Positions 27,572 through 34,880 of a DNA stretch of 64,000 nucleotides are shown here, piece by piece. The stretch spans positions 124,001 through 188,000 of the forward strand of contig CAJUIZ010000001.1 of the NCBI GenBank assembly GCA_910586625.1, given 5' to 3'. Made by a program: the position numbers and the translations under genes. Numbering within the stretch: the stretch's first letter is position 1; each line of letters begins with the position of its first letter. The notes under the pieces were generated by a model, which saw only the letters and a program-made list of their open reading frames with translations, ran no database searches and was not told the origin of the DNA. This DNA comes from an uncultured Christensenellaceae bacterium. Its GTDB lineage: Bacteria; Bacillota; Clostridia; Christensenellales; CAG-314.

Positions 27572-27713
27572 TACTGCGGGTTAGGTACGCGCCGTTTAGC
27601 GCTTCTTCTACCGATACCGCATTGACATATCTGCCGATGACGGGATTGTAGTGGCTACCGTTATAAAACGGCACAGAGATAGCTTTGCTACCGTCTATGC
27701 CGTCTTTATTGTC
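27561..27713 (-). pseudogene. Frameshifted Rhs core remnant
   Basis: The same core scar as at 25193-25399 (PFYNGSHYNPVIGRYVNAVS, then NGAYLTRSIDI and stop). The sequence reads GACATTTAACGG where the other copies have GACAGAAACGG, a one-base insertion that ends the frame before the toxin tip. Confidence 0.7.
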
Positions 27714-27837
27714 CGCGCTTTCGGGAACTTTTCTTGGCTTTATATATATTGTTGCTCGTAGCCCTTTATTTGGGCGCGCACTTCGTAGATTAGTCCTATT
27801 ATTTCGTTTTTTCGAATACAACCCATAATTGATATAC
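27566..27837 (-). repeat. 272-bp direct repeat, copy 2
   Basis: Partner of 25252-25523. The few differences seen include C/T near 27835 and the one-base change at the core scar edge. Confidence 0.85.
27698..27740 (-). repeat. Rhs-island boundary repeat, copy 3
   Basis: Follows the stop of the 27740-28174 immunity gene and is identical to copy 2 by eye. Confidence 0.85.
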
Positions 27838-28174
27838 CCACGTTATATCCATCTTTAAGATATATTCGCAATACCTTTTCTCCTTCAACTTCTATATCCT
27901 TTATATCGTCAAACATAAAAACTCGTTTTTTGAAGCTGCTTTCGTATGCCCTATTCCGAGAAAAAACTCCCTGACGAACTATCACTCTGTCTTCTTGTAT
28001 TTCAATATACAAGAAGAACATTAAAAGGTCTATTATTGAAAATAATACAGCGTCGACAATTAAGAATATCTTTTCCCATCTTTCGGAAGCCCAGATCAAA
28101 CATATAAACGATAGAATAATAAAGAACGTTAAAATTACGATATTTTTCCATGGTCTATACTTCTTATTTCTCAC
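27740..28174 (-). CDS. Rhs cassette immunity protein, two TM helices plus PH-like domain
   Basis: 144 residues, GTG start in a GTGA overlap with the toxin stop at 28171. Architecture and sequence parallel 25426-25866: two transmembrane helices (about 10-52), then IEIQEDRVIVRQGVF, KKRVFMFDDIKDIEVEGEK and RIYLKDGYNVGISIMG. The C-terminal third is almost identical to its paralogue while the membrane part differs strongly (SFICLIWASERWEKIF here), suggesting that the membrane helices determine toxin specificity. Followed by boundary repeat copy 3. Confidence 0.75.
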   Translation of the reverse strand: MRNKKYRPWKNIVILTFFIILSFICLIWASERWEKIFLIVDAVLFSIIDLLMFFLYIEIQEDRVIVRQGVFSRNRAYESSFKKRVFMFDDIKDIEVEGEKVLRIYLKDGYNVGISIMGCIRKNEIIGLIYEVRAQIKGYEQQYI

Positions 28175-28710
28175 TTAAAAATTTCTCCTTTTATTAAGTT
28201 GGATAACCAAGACAACAAGAAACCGATACCCGCACCTATTAAACCGCCTGCTATTACTCCTGCCGGTCCACCAGAAGAACCAATCGCTGCACCAATTTTA
28301 CCAGACACCCACACTATTCCTGCGCCTGTTGCTGCCGTGTATACTGCGCTGCCTATCACGTACCCTGCGGGTTTGTTTCGTTGAATATTGTTATAGATAT
28401 CGAATACGGTGTCTATCCCAACGAAGACGTAAGCCGCAATGTTGACGCCCTTAGTATACTTGCCCGGTAAAAGTACTTGACCGTCTAATTTCATCAAGCC
28501 AATGATTTTCGGGTCACGCAACATATAAAATACAGTACGAGCGTAGACGCTTAAAGACAAAACATTGCTTGCGGCAAAGGTAGATATAGCTAGCCATTGC
28601 GGAAGACTGGGTAACGCTTTAAGCATCTTGGCAGTAATTGTGCTTAGCGAGCTGAACACATTGGGGCTTTCCTGTTGGGCGGCGGAAAATTCCAATACAT
28701 TATTGCACAT
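28171..28710 (-). CDS. Displaced Rhs C-terminal toxin tip, glycine-zipper membrane type
   Basis: 179 residues from ATG (MCNNVLEFSAAQQ) to WLSNLIKGEIFK. The frame upstream still reads GAYLTRSIDRNGL before a TAA, so only the last 14 core residues remain. It is a paralogue of 25863-26450. Hydrophobic helices and glycine-rich segments (GSAVYTAATGAGIVWVSGK, GGPAGVIAGGLIGAGIG) point to a membrane-inserting toxin. There is no secretion signal. Cognate immunity is 27740-28174, overlapping by four bases. Differences from the paralogue concentrate in the last 40 residues, mirroring the variable membrane helices of the immunity proteins. Confidence 0.75.
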   Translation of the reverse strand: MCNNVLEFSAAQQESPNVFSSLSTITAKMLKALPSLPQWLAISTFAASNVLSLSVYARTVFYMLRDPKIIGLMKLDGQVLLPGKYTKGVNIAAYVFVGIDTVFDIYNNIQRNKPAGYVIGSAVYTAATGAGIVWVSGKIGAAIGSSGGPAGVIAGGLIGAGIGFLLSWLSNLIKGEIFK

Positions 28711-28771
28711 AAGACCGTTTCTGTCAATGCTGCGAGTTAGGTACGCACCGATTGATGCTTAGCAGCCTTTG

Positions 28772-28816
28772 AAAAACGGCATAGGGATAGCTTTTGCTAC
28801 CGTCTATGCCGTTTTT
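28772..28816 (-). terminator. Terminator after the main Rhs operon
   Basis: AAAAACGGCATA (28772-28783) pairs with TATGCCGTTTTT (28805-28816), with a nested GATAGC/GCTACC stem. On the minus strand it ends in TTTTT and lies 38 bp past the immunity stop at 28854. Confidence 0.7.
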
Positions 28817-28849
28817 ATTGTCCGCGTTTTCGGGAACTTTTCTTGGCTT
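28807..28849 (-). repeat. Rhs-island boundary repeat, copy 4
   Basis: Begins five bases after the stop of the 28854-29342 immunity gene; overlaps the terminator stem. Confidence 0.85.
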
Positions 28850-28853
28850 TATA

Positions 28854-29342
28854 TTACTCCGCTTCCTTTATTACTGTAGGACAATTAGGTAAAACCTGCC
28901 TTATTTTTTCAAAACGTTTATCTGTATACTCAATTGCAATCCAACTTTCTTCTTCAATAGTTTTCTTTGTATACAAATCTTTTTTATCTCTTTTTTTGTT
29001 ATAAAACGTTCCGTCGTCAAAAATTATACTATGATTTTTAACGCCATGAAACAAAAACTGGACAATTATCAACCGTTGTATGTTTTTTAGAGCAATATAC
29101 TTCTTACGCTTTCTTCCTATGAAAAATTTAACCGCAGTTTCGTCGATTTCTATATATTTACTGTTATTGATAATTAAAAGCACCACACTACTAATAATCA
29201 TCAATGAAAAAAACACATACAGAATGATCGCATAGATATCAAATCCAATCTTAGCATTAATACACAATACTATTCCGCCGATTCCAAATAAAATAATCAT
29301 AATAGCAATAAGTGTTTCATTTCTAAATATATTAAATCTCAT
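28854..29342 (-). CDS. Immunity protein of the intact Rhs, two TM helices plus PH-like domain
   Basis: 162 residues. Two transmembrane helices (about 9-58) precede a beta-rich domain (SKYIEIDETAVKFFIGRKR, then ALKNIQRLIIVQF). Sequence identity to the other membrane immunity proteins is low, but order and size are the same. It starts 23 bp after the stop of the Rhs gene with GGGGAT ahead of the ATG, the normal place for the cognate immunity gene of a toxin tip. The Rhs tip is hydrophobic and glycine-rich, so a membrane-resident protector fits. Function is inferred from position. Confidence 0.7.
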   Translation of the reverse strand: MRFNIFRNETLIAIMIILFGIGGIVLCINAKIGFDIYAIILYVFFSLMIISSVVLLIINNSKYIEIDETAVKFFIGRKRKKYIALKNIQRLIIVQFLFHGVKNHSIIFDDGTFYNKKRDKKDLYTKKTIEEESWIAIEYTDKRFEKIRQVLPNCPTVIKEAE

Positions 29343-29365
29343 ATCATCCCCACAATTAAACTTAA

Positions 29366-32300
29366 TTACATATTTCGCAATAAATCTATTGCTACACTAA
29401 TTGCGCTAGTAACCAAATCAAAGATATAGATACCGCCTATCGCCATAATACCAGTTACTTCCTGAGTTATAACTCCAAAAACTGTTGCTAATATATTAAT
29501 TCCACCATACTCTACTGCCGTTATTAAAATAGATTTTTTGTTGACAATTTTTCCGTTATTATTAATTTGATTTGTACTTTCGCTATAAGCTCCTGCAACC
29601 GCTCCACCCAAAAAGGAAACGGCAACACCTTTGATAATATTAGTAATTCCGCCCTGTGCCCATAGTTGTGCGCCCGCAAATGAAGAATTACCCATTATTA
29701 TACCGGTAATCATACCATTGAGAGCTCCCTGAGCAACGTTCTGTCCTTCATGCTGAGCAATTAATGCTCCGCTACCTGCACCAATGGAAGCGCAAACTAA
29801 TGTTGTGGCTATTGCCAATGGCCAATTCCCTGTAACACCCGCGATAACAAACGATACTGCTGCAAGAATTCCCCCTATTAACCATTGCCACCATTGTTTT
29901 GAATTAGTAGACTGATATGTTGGGTCCGCAAATAATTCTACTGTTGGCTGAACCGTATAGAAATTACGAGATAATTTATTAACATTATCGTACAATATAC
30001 TATTTCTGTCAAGATTGCGCAATAAAAAAGTCAATCTTAAAGTATCAGGTAACGACTTCGCATTAATAAAGATACCTATTGTTGGGTTATAGAAGCGACC
30101 ATTTATATAATATAAGCCCGTTTCAACGTCGTAGTAATGCCCTTTCCAACGTATGGGGTTGAGATTACCTACTGAATTTGCGTCGGTATCTGAATTGTTG
30201 TTTTCGTCGTAAACCTTGCAGTTGCCCCAAGCGTCGTAAACGTAGCGGGCAGCTACCCTGCCGTCGTGGTATAGCAGCATTGCTACGTTGCCTTGACCGT
30301 CCTTTACGTACAGGTACGGAGAGCCTTGATAAACCATACCCGTTATTCCGTCGTTATCGTAAGCGTAGCGGAAATGCTTGTCGCCGCCTTGCGTTCCCGT
30401 GCGGTCTTCGCCAAGTATCTTGTTTCCGTCGTAGTAATATTTGGTTGTAACAACACCTACTACCTTTTTACTGCGTACTCCGTTAACGTCGTATTCGTAT
30501 TTTGCTACATTCGCTGTCCACCCGATATCGTATTCGTCTACCGAAGTTAACAAGTTGCCGCGCTTATAACTGTATTTTATTCCGTTATAGCTTGTGCAGT
30601 TGCCGTAGTTATCGTAGCCCAAAGGACTGTAACCACTACCTTGTGCAATGGAAGATAATCTGCCGTAAATATCATAGGTATAGGACTTGGTAATTCCGTT
30701 TTTATCTACAACCGATTGCATTCTGCCGTTATTGTCGTAGGAATACTGCCGCTGTATATTGAACGCAGTATTGGTCTCCTTAGTCAAACGGTGAAGATTG
30801 TCGTACTCGTAGGCGGACTGCCAATTGCATTTTATATTTTGAGAGATATTATAATCTTTGAAAGACGTCCACGAATAGCTTTGCGTAACGTTTGACAAGT
30901 CGCCTTGGTCGGTGTAGCTTAACTGCTCCGTCAAGTGTACGCGCGGTAAACTGAAATTGTATGCGTCTTTGTCATAATAGTTTTTGAATTCGTTGCTTGT
31001 AAGTAACGCTACGCCGCCCTGCGTTGTATAGCCGTACATATAACGCGAATGGTTGACATTATCTTTCCCAATTATTCTGCCGAGAGTGTCGTATTCGTAA
31101 TGCTGGTTGAACAACGGAAACGTGGAATTTGTTATTTTGGCAAGACGCGGGTTTATAAGCTTGTCAGTATCGTATTCCAAACCGGTTGTGAACTTTAACT
31201 TGTATATATCGTCTCGGTCAAAATCGTATTCCGTCGAATTGGCGTACAATTGTTTTACCGATAAAGCGAATTGCTGTTGATTAGACGGCGCGTTTTCGTA
31301 CTGTTTCCATTCCGTAAGGTTGCCGTCTGCGTCGTAGCTGTATTCAGTTGTAGTTCCGCTTTCACCGTCGACAAGCTTGGTAGCAACCGCGGTAAAGCCG
31401 CTTTCGGTCGGGTTGTCGTAGGTATAGTAGCTGCGGGTTTCCGCATTTGTTCCGCTCTTGTACGCTACGGCGTTAACCTTGCCGTACTTGGTAACTTCCG
31501 TTGTCAAGGTATCTTTTACGGCGTCGCCTTCGAAAAACTCGCTGCGGTGCTTTTGACAAATGTCGCTGCCGCTTACTTCCGGCACGCTGTCGCGCTGAAC
31601 AAGACGTTCTTTATTCTGCAATTCAAAACGCGTATAATCCACTACACCGTTTGCAAGGTCGTACTTTACACCGTATTTTCTTGTCCCGTCGGTAACGGTA
31701 CGTATACGCCCCTGTTCGTAGGTTACTTCGTTGCGAGCCTGCTGCTCGCCGCCGTCGTATTCCGTTACGGCAAGGGCGTTATCGCGAAATACGCCATAGG
31801 TGTTTTCCGTCTTGTGCGGCGTTTCCTGCAAGCTGTCGTCAACTACTTTACACTTCGTAACAGTGCCAACTTGGTCGTATTCCGTGTAGGCGACCTTTTG
31901 CCCGGTCAGTCCGTCGTGAGAGCCGATGAGCCTTCCCTTACCGTCGTAGCTATACGCCACGGTAGAGCCAACAACGCCGTCGCTGCCCACTACCTGCATA
32001 CGCGTTACGTCGCCGTAATCGTTATAGTAATATTGCTTACTTACACCGTATTCGTCCGTTTCTTTAAGCGTTTTACCAAGGTAGTCTATCTCCACCGACG
32101 CGGACGAGCTTGTATTTTCGTGCTTGCCTTCCGTTGTAATTACCATAGACTGCGCATTGTAGATATACTTGGACGTAACCTGCGTTTTGCCGTCCGTCAT
32201 ATTTAATTGTATTACAAACGGAGCGGCATTGTCAATAGTCGCGGCGTAATCGGACGAAAATTGTATCGAGCTTGCAATCTTACGCGCAGTACCGTTATTG

Positions 32301-34129
32301 TATATAACCGTAAAATTGGCGCCGCCGTTCTTATAACGGTTGGTATAGGTTGCGACAACGTCGCTTTCGGTAAAATACATATCTTCCGAAACGTTATAAA
32401 CGTTTGCTCCAAGCGTTACGCTTGTAACGTCCGTTAAAGGAAGCGTATAACCGTCGGCGCAGCACAGTAACATGCGAGATATCGGCGCGGGCGCAATGCC
32501 TATCTCGCTAAACTCGTACGCGCCCGTATAAGGCTGATTGTTGTTTAGTAACTGTACGGTCAAGTAGGACAGCGTATCCGTCTTGGTGTCGTCGTCATTG
32601 CGCAAAGGTGCGTACAACGGCAGCGACACCGCCTGCCAAGCGTTTACCGCTTTGCCGTCAATAAAAACCGTGCTCGTTTGCTCCGCTCCGCTTGTAAACT
32701 TGTAAGTAGCCTTAGCTTGCATAAATTCTCCATTTTGGGGAAGCTTTAACCAAAAGGAATAGTTAAAGGTACGCAAGCCCTGTTCCCTATCGTTGCGAGT
32801 AACTTCCTTCGCCGCGTTTTCCAAAACGGATAACGTTCCCGAAGCGGAATACCGCTTTATGCCGTTTATTTCCGTTGCACCGATATCCGAACCGACTAAA
32901 CCGCTTATACGTTTTGCGCCCTGCTTATCAAGCGTTTTAAGGTTGGAATCGACCTTTTCGAATGTGCTTGTAACGCAGGCGTCGCGGTTGATAAAATATG
33001 CAAGCTTGATGTTGTTTTGATTAGTTACGTCCGTTTCGGAAGCAATGCGCGTATCTCCGCCGTCGTAATAATAGTCGTAGCTGTTGCTTGCCTTACGGAC
33101 GAATTCCGTCTTGGTAAGCGCTCCGCAGTACAAACCGTTGCCGCAATACGCAAGACTGTTGCCGTCGGCGTCCGCAGCTCCCGTTCCTACCGAGTCCGAC
33201 CCGATAACGCCCTGTTCTACCTTGGATATTTTATCGTCGGCATATGTAAACCTGTATGCCGACTTGGTTTCAAGGTCGGTTGCCTGCGTCAACAGCCTGT
33301 TCGTATACTCGAAGCCGAGCGACGGCGTAACAAGACATTGCCTGTTCTTGCGGTTGTATGCAACGCGGTCTACCTGCGTAAGGCGTCCGTTCGAGTCGTA
33401 CCCGTAGGTTACGCTTGAAAGTATTTTGCCCGCGTACGCCGTTGCGGAAATCAGACGGTTGTCGTCGTCATAGGTAAATTCAATACGCGGGTTTGCCTGA
33501 CCTGAATGTCTGTTGTAATTTCGACTGTCGTAAACTGTGATAAGACGGTGATTATCGTCGTATATGTACGATTTTACCATTGCGCTGTCATGGCACGAGA
33601 TTTTTCTTGTAATTCTGCCGTAACGGTCAAAATAAATGCGATTGCCTACGCCGTCTTCTATGTAAAAACTATCGAAAGTATTGCCGACATACTCGCTAAG
33701 CGTGATTTTAGCATTGCGTTCATCGCGGTAGAAACCGCCGCGTAGACTGTGGCTTATACAAATAAATCGGTGAACTTCGCCCGCTTCGTCCATATAGAGT
33801 GCGTACGGAGTGAGACTCGACGAACTCGAATTAAAAACGATATATTGCGCTACGTTCAGTTTCCAACCGCTTGAAAGCTCGGGAAATTTGTTTACGAACG
33901 CCGAAAAATGTTGACTTAGGTAAACGTGCCCTACGTTAACGGCAAAGTTGCCGTAGCCTACGCTTAAATCGTCGAACGAATAGCGCAGCCTGCCCGTAGC
34001 AAGGTTGACGGCCGGGTTATCGCCCATATCCGCCTGCGAAAAGTCGGTAGTTGCCATTGCGCCCGTACCGCTTAATAAATCATCGTACGAACCGTGTACG
34101 GCGCGTAATTTGTTTAATTCTTTATACAT
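29366..34129 (-). CDS. Rhs/YD-repeat polymorphic toxin with hydrophobic C-terminal tip
   Basis: 1587 residues, ATG with AAGGAG. The N-terminal domain (about 1-170) has no signal peptide. YD repeats (YDSNGRLTQVDR, YDYYYDGG, YEYDNLHRLTKE and many more) run to about 1290. The Rhs-associated core follows: YVYDAWGNCKVY, NPIRWKGHYYDVETGLYYIN, YNPTIGIFINA near residue 1350. After the core, the variable tip (about 1385-1587) is hydrophobic and glycine-rich (GILAAVSFVIAGVTGNW, GAGSGALIAQHEG, SFLGGAVAGAYS). Rhs proteins form a closed shell that delivers such tips to rival cells. No secretion apparatus is encoded nearby, so the export route is unknown. Downstream are its immunity gene and an array of displaced tips that could replace this one by recombination in the core. 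Confidence 0.93.
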   Translation of the reverse strand: MYKELNKLRAVHGSYDDLLSGTGAMATTDFSQADMGDNPAVNLATGRLRYSFDDLSVGYGNFAVNVGHVYLSQHFSAFVNKFPELSSGWKLNVAQYIVFNSSSSSLTPYALYMDEAGEVHRFICISHSLRGGFYRDERNAKITLSEYVGNTFDSFYIEDGVGNRIYFDRYGRITRKISCHDSAMVKSYIYDDNHRLITVYDSRNYNRHSGQANPRIEFTYDDDNRLISATAYAGKILSSVTYGYDSNGRLTQVDRVAYNRKNRQCLVTPSLGFEYTNRLLTQATDLETKSAYRFTYADDKISKVEQGVIGSDSVGTGAADADGNSLAYCGNGLYCGALTKTEFVRKASNSYDYYYDGGDTRIASETDVTNQNNIKLAYFINRDACVTSTFEKVDSNLKTLDKQGAKRISGLVGSDIGATEINGIKRYSASGTLSVLENAAKEVTRNDREQGLRTFNYSFWLKLPQNGEFMQAKATYKFTSGAEQTSTVFIDGKAVNAWQAVSLPLYAPLRNDDDTKTDTLSYLTVQLLNNNQPYTGAYEFSEIGIAPAPISRMLLCCADGYTLPLTDVTSVTLGANVYNVSEDMYFTESDVVATYTNRYKNGGANFTVIYNNGTARKIASSIQFSSDYAATIDNAAPFVIQLNMTDGKTQVTSKYIYNAQSMVITTEGKHENTSSSASVEIDYLGKTLKETDEYGVSKQYYYNDYGDVTRMQVVGSDGVVGSTVAYSYDGKGRLIGSHDGLTGQKVAYTEYDQVGTVTKCKVVDDSLQETPHKTENTYGVFRDNALAVTEYDGGEQQARNEVTYEQGRIRTVTDGTRKYGVKYDLANGVVDYTRFELQNKERLVQRDSVPEVSGSDICQKHRSEFFEGDAVKDTLTTEVTKYGKVNAVAYKSGTNAETRSYYTYDNPTESGFTAVATKLVDGESGTTTEYSYDADGNLTEWKQYENAPSNQQQFALSVKQLYANSTEYDFDRDDIYKLKFTTGLEYDTDKLINPRLAKITNSTFPLFNQHYEYDTLGRIIGKDNVNHSRYMYGYTTQGGVALLTSNEFKNYYDKDAYNFSLPRVHLTEQLSYTDQGDLSNVTQSYSWTSFKDYNISQNIKCNWQSAYEYDNLHRLTKETNTAFNIQRQYSYDNNGRMQSVVDKNGITKSYTYDIYGRLSSIAQGSGYSPLGYDNYGNCTSYNGIKYSYKRGNLLTSVDEYDIGWTANVAKYEYDVNGVRSKKVVGVVTTKYYYDGNKILGEDRTGTQGGDKHFRYAYDNDGITGMVYQGSPYLYVKDGQGNVAMLLYHDGRVAARYVYDAWGNCKVYDENNNSDTDANSVGNLNPIRWKGHYYDVETGLYYINGRFYNPTIGIFINAKSLPDTLRLTFLLRNLDRNSILYDNVNKLSRNFYTVQPTVELFADPTYQSTNSKQWWQWLIGGILAAVSFVIAGVTGNWPLAIATTLVCASIGAGSGALIAQHEGQNVAQGALNGMITGIIMGNSSFAGAQLWAQGGITNIIKGVAVSFLGGAVAGAYSESTNQINNNGKIVNKKSILITAVEYGGINILATVFGVITQEVTGIMAIGGIYIFDLVTSAISVAIDLLRNM

Positions 34130-34158
34130 TGTATCTCCTTTTTAGTATTTTTGTTTAG

Positions 34159-34167
34159 CCCCCCCCC
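34159..34167. repeat. C9 homopolymer tract before the Rhs gene
   Basis: Lies 30-38 bp before the Rhs ATG. On the minus strand the order is TTGCCG, 16 bp including G9, TAAACA, which would be a poor promoter. See findings. Confidence 0.9.
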
Positions 34168-34230
34168 GACGCGCGGCAACGCTGTAGGTTAATTCGCGGA
34201 CAACTACGCGCTTTGCCGCAGTTTAGCAAC

Positions 34231-34277
34231 AAAAAAAACAGCAAGTAAGACTCCGCATTAAAGCAAGTCTTATTTGC
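34231..34277 (-). terminator. Terminator of the zinc-ribbon gene
   Basis: A 12-bp stem (34241-34252 with 34266-34277, one G-T pair) is followed on the minus strand by eight T (34231-34238). It separates the zinc-ribbon gene from the Rhs gene. Confidence 0.8.
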
Positions 34278-34317
34278 CGTCTTTGCCGTCCGCGCTTTCG
34301 GGAACTGTTCTTGGCTG
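34275..34317 (-). repeat. Rhs-island boundary repeat, copy 5 (upstream edge)
   Basis: Same 43-bp element as copies 1-4 but sited right after the zinc-ribbon gene, upstream of the whole Rhs island. Confidence 0.8.
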
Positions 34318-34321
34318 TTTA

Positions 34322-34489
34322 TTATTCGGCGGTTACCGCCGTTTTATTTAGGGGAGCAAGCGCGACGTTATTGTCGCCGATGCTCACTTCCACAATGGTT
34401 TTGCACTTGCTGCATTTTACCCGAACGCAGCTTTGCTCCTTGCCTTCGAGCAGCTTATGCCCGCAAACGGGGCAATTTACATATTTCAT
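34322..34489 (-). CDS. Small zinc-ribbon protein, Com-like
   Basis: 55 residues: it starts MKYVNCPVCGHKLLEGKEQS, continues with VRVKCSKCKTIVEVSIG and ends with a short polar tail. Two CxxC pairs (C6-C9 and C26-C29) form a zinc ribbon, with spacing like the Com protein of phage Mu and its many short phage relatives. AAGGAG lies eight bases before the ATG, and the gene has its own promoter and terminator. Com of Mu is an RNA-binding translational activator; whether that holds here is unknown. It is consistent with a phage origin for this flank of the Rhs island. Confidence 0.75.
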   Translation of the reverse strand: MKYVNCPVCGHKLLEGKEQSCVRVKCSKCKTIVEVSIGDNNVALAPLNKTAVTAE

Positions 34490-34531
34490 TTACAAATCTC
34501 CTTTTATATTTTAGAACGTATGTTCGCCAAT

Positions 34532-34559
34532 ATAATAACACGGATTTGGCAAAAGTCAA
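34532..34559 (-). promoter_or_regulatory. Promoter of the zinc-ribbon gene
   Basis: Minus-strand TTGACT (34554-34559), 16-bp spacer, TATTAT (34532-34537). Confidence 0.65.
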
Positions 34560-34750
34560 GATTATTTTTCGCCGATTCGACAAAATTCAAAATATTTTTT
34601 GCCGCGCGTGCGCAATTTACGCTTCTTAGACGGAAAATTGCGGCGAATGTTATAAAAACAGCAAATAAGGCAACTAAACCGCGCCATACAAAAACACCCG
34701 AAGCAACGCGTTCGATTGTTAATTACGATTAGTTTTTATTTGTCTTTCGG
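34560..34750. other. Intergenic AT-rich DNA
   Basis: No convincing gene. A 41-codon minus-strand frame beginning MARFSCLICCFYN lacks a ribosome binding site. It sits downstream of the weak promoter at 34751-34781. Confidence 0.4.
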
Positions 34751-34781
34751 TTTATAGGGGGGGGGACCAATCAAAATGCAA
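34751..34781 (-). promoter_or_regulatory. Possible promoter with C9 in the spacer
   Basis: Minus-strand TTGCAT (34776-34781), 19-bp spacer ending in nine C, TATAAA (34751-34756). Spacer length would be 17 with a C7 tract. What it transcribes is unclear. Confidence 0.35.
34757..34765. repeat. G9 homopolymer tract
   Basis: Nine G on the plus strand, directly next to the TATAAA of the candidate minus-strand promoter. Confidence 0.9.
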
Positions 34782-34783
34782 AA

Positions 34784-34819
34784 TATATAGACGGCGCAGA
34801 ACACAACGCCGTCTATATA
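34784..34819 (-). terminator. Terminator of the maltodextrin operon
   Basis: TATATAGACGGCG (34784-34796) pairs perfectly over 13 bp with 34807-34819, loop of 10. It lies 62 bp past the MalG stop and is followed on the minus strand by ATTTTG. Confidence 0.7.
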
Positions 34820-34880
34820 AATTTGGAGAGAAAATATTTTACAAGAAAATATTTGCTTTATAATGTAAATCTTTGCGCGT

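Noticed and set aside
24731..34317. CRISPR array from the repeated 43-bp element
   Set aside because: Only five copies, separated by hundreds to thousands of bases containing genes; no regular spacers, no cas genes.
34576..34582. TGTCGAA, a match to the Spo0A box, near the zinc-ribbon promoter
   Set aside because: A 7-mer is expected several times by chance in 64 kb.
34600..34725. 41-codon minus-strand frame MARFSCLICCFYN
   Set aside because: No ribosome binding site and no recognisable features; only its position after a possible promoter is suggestive.
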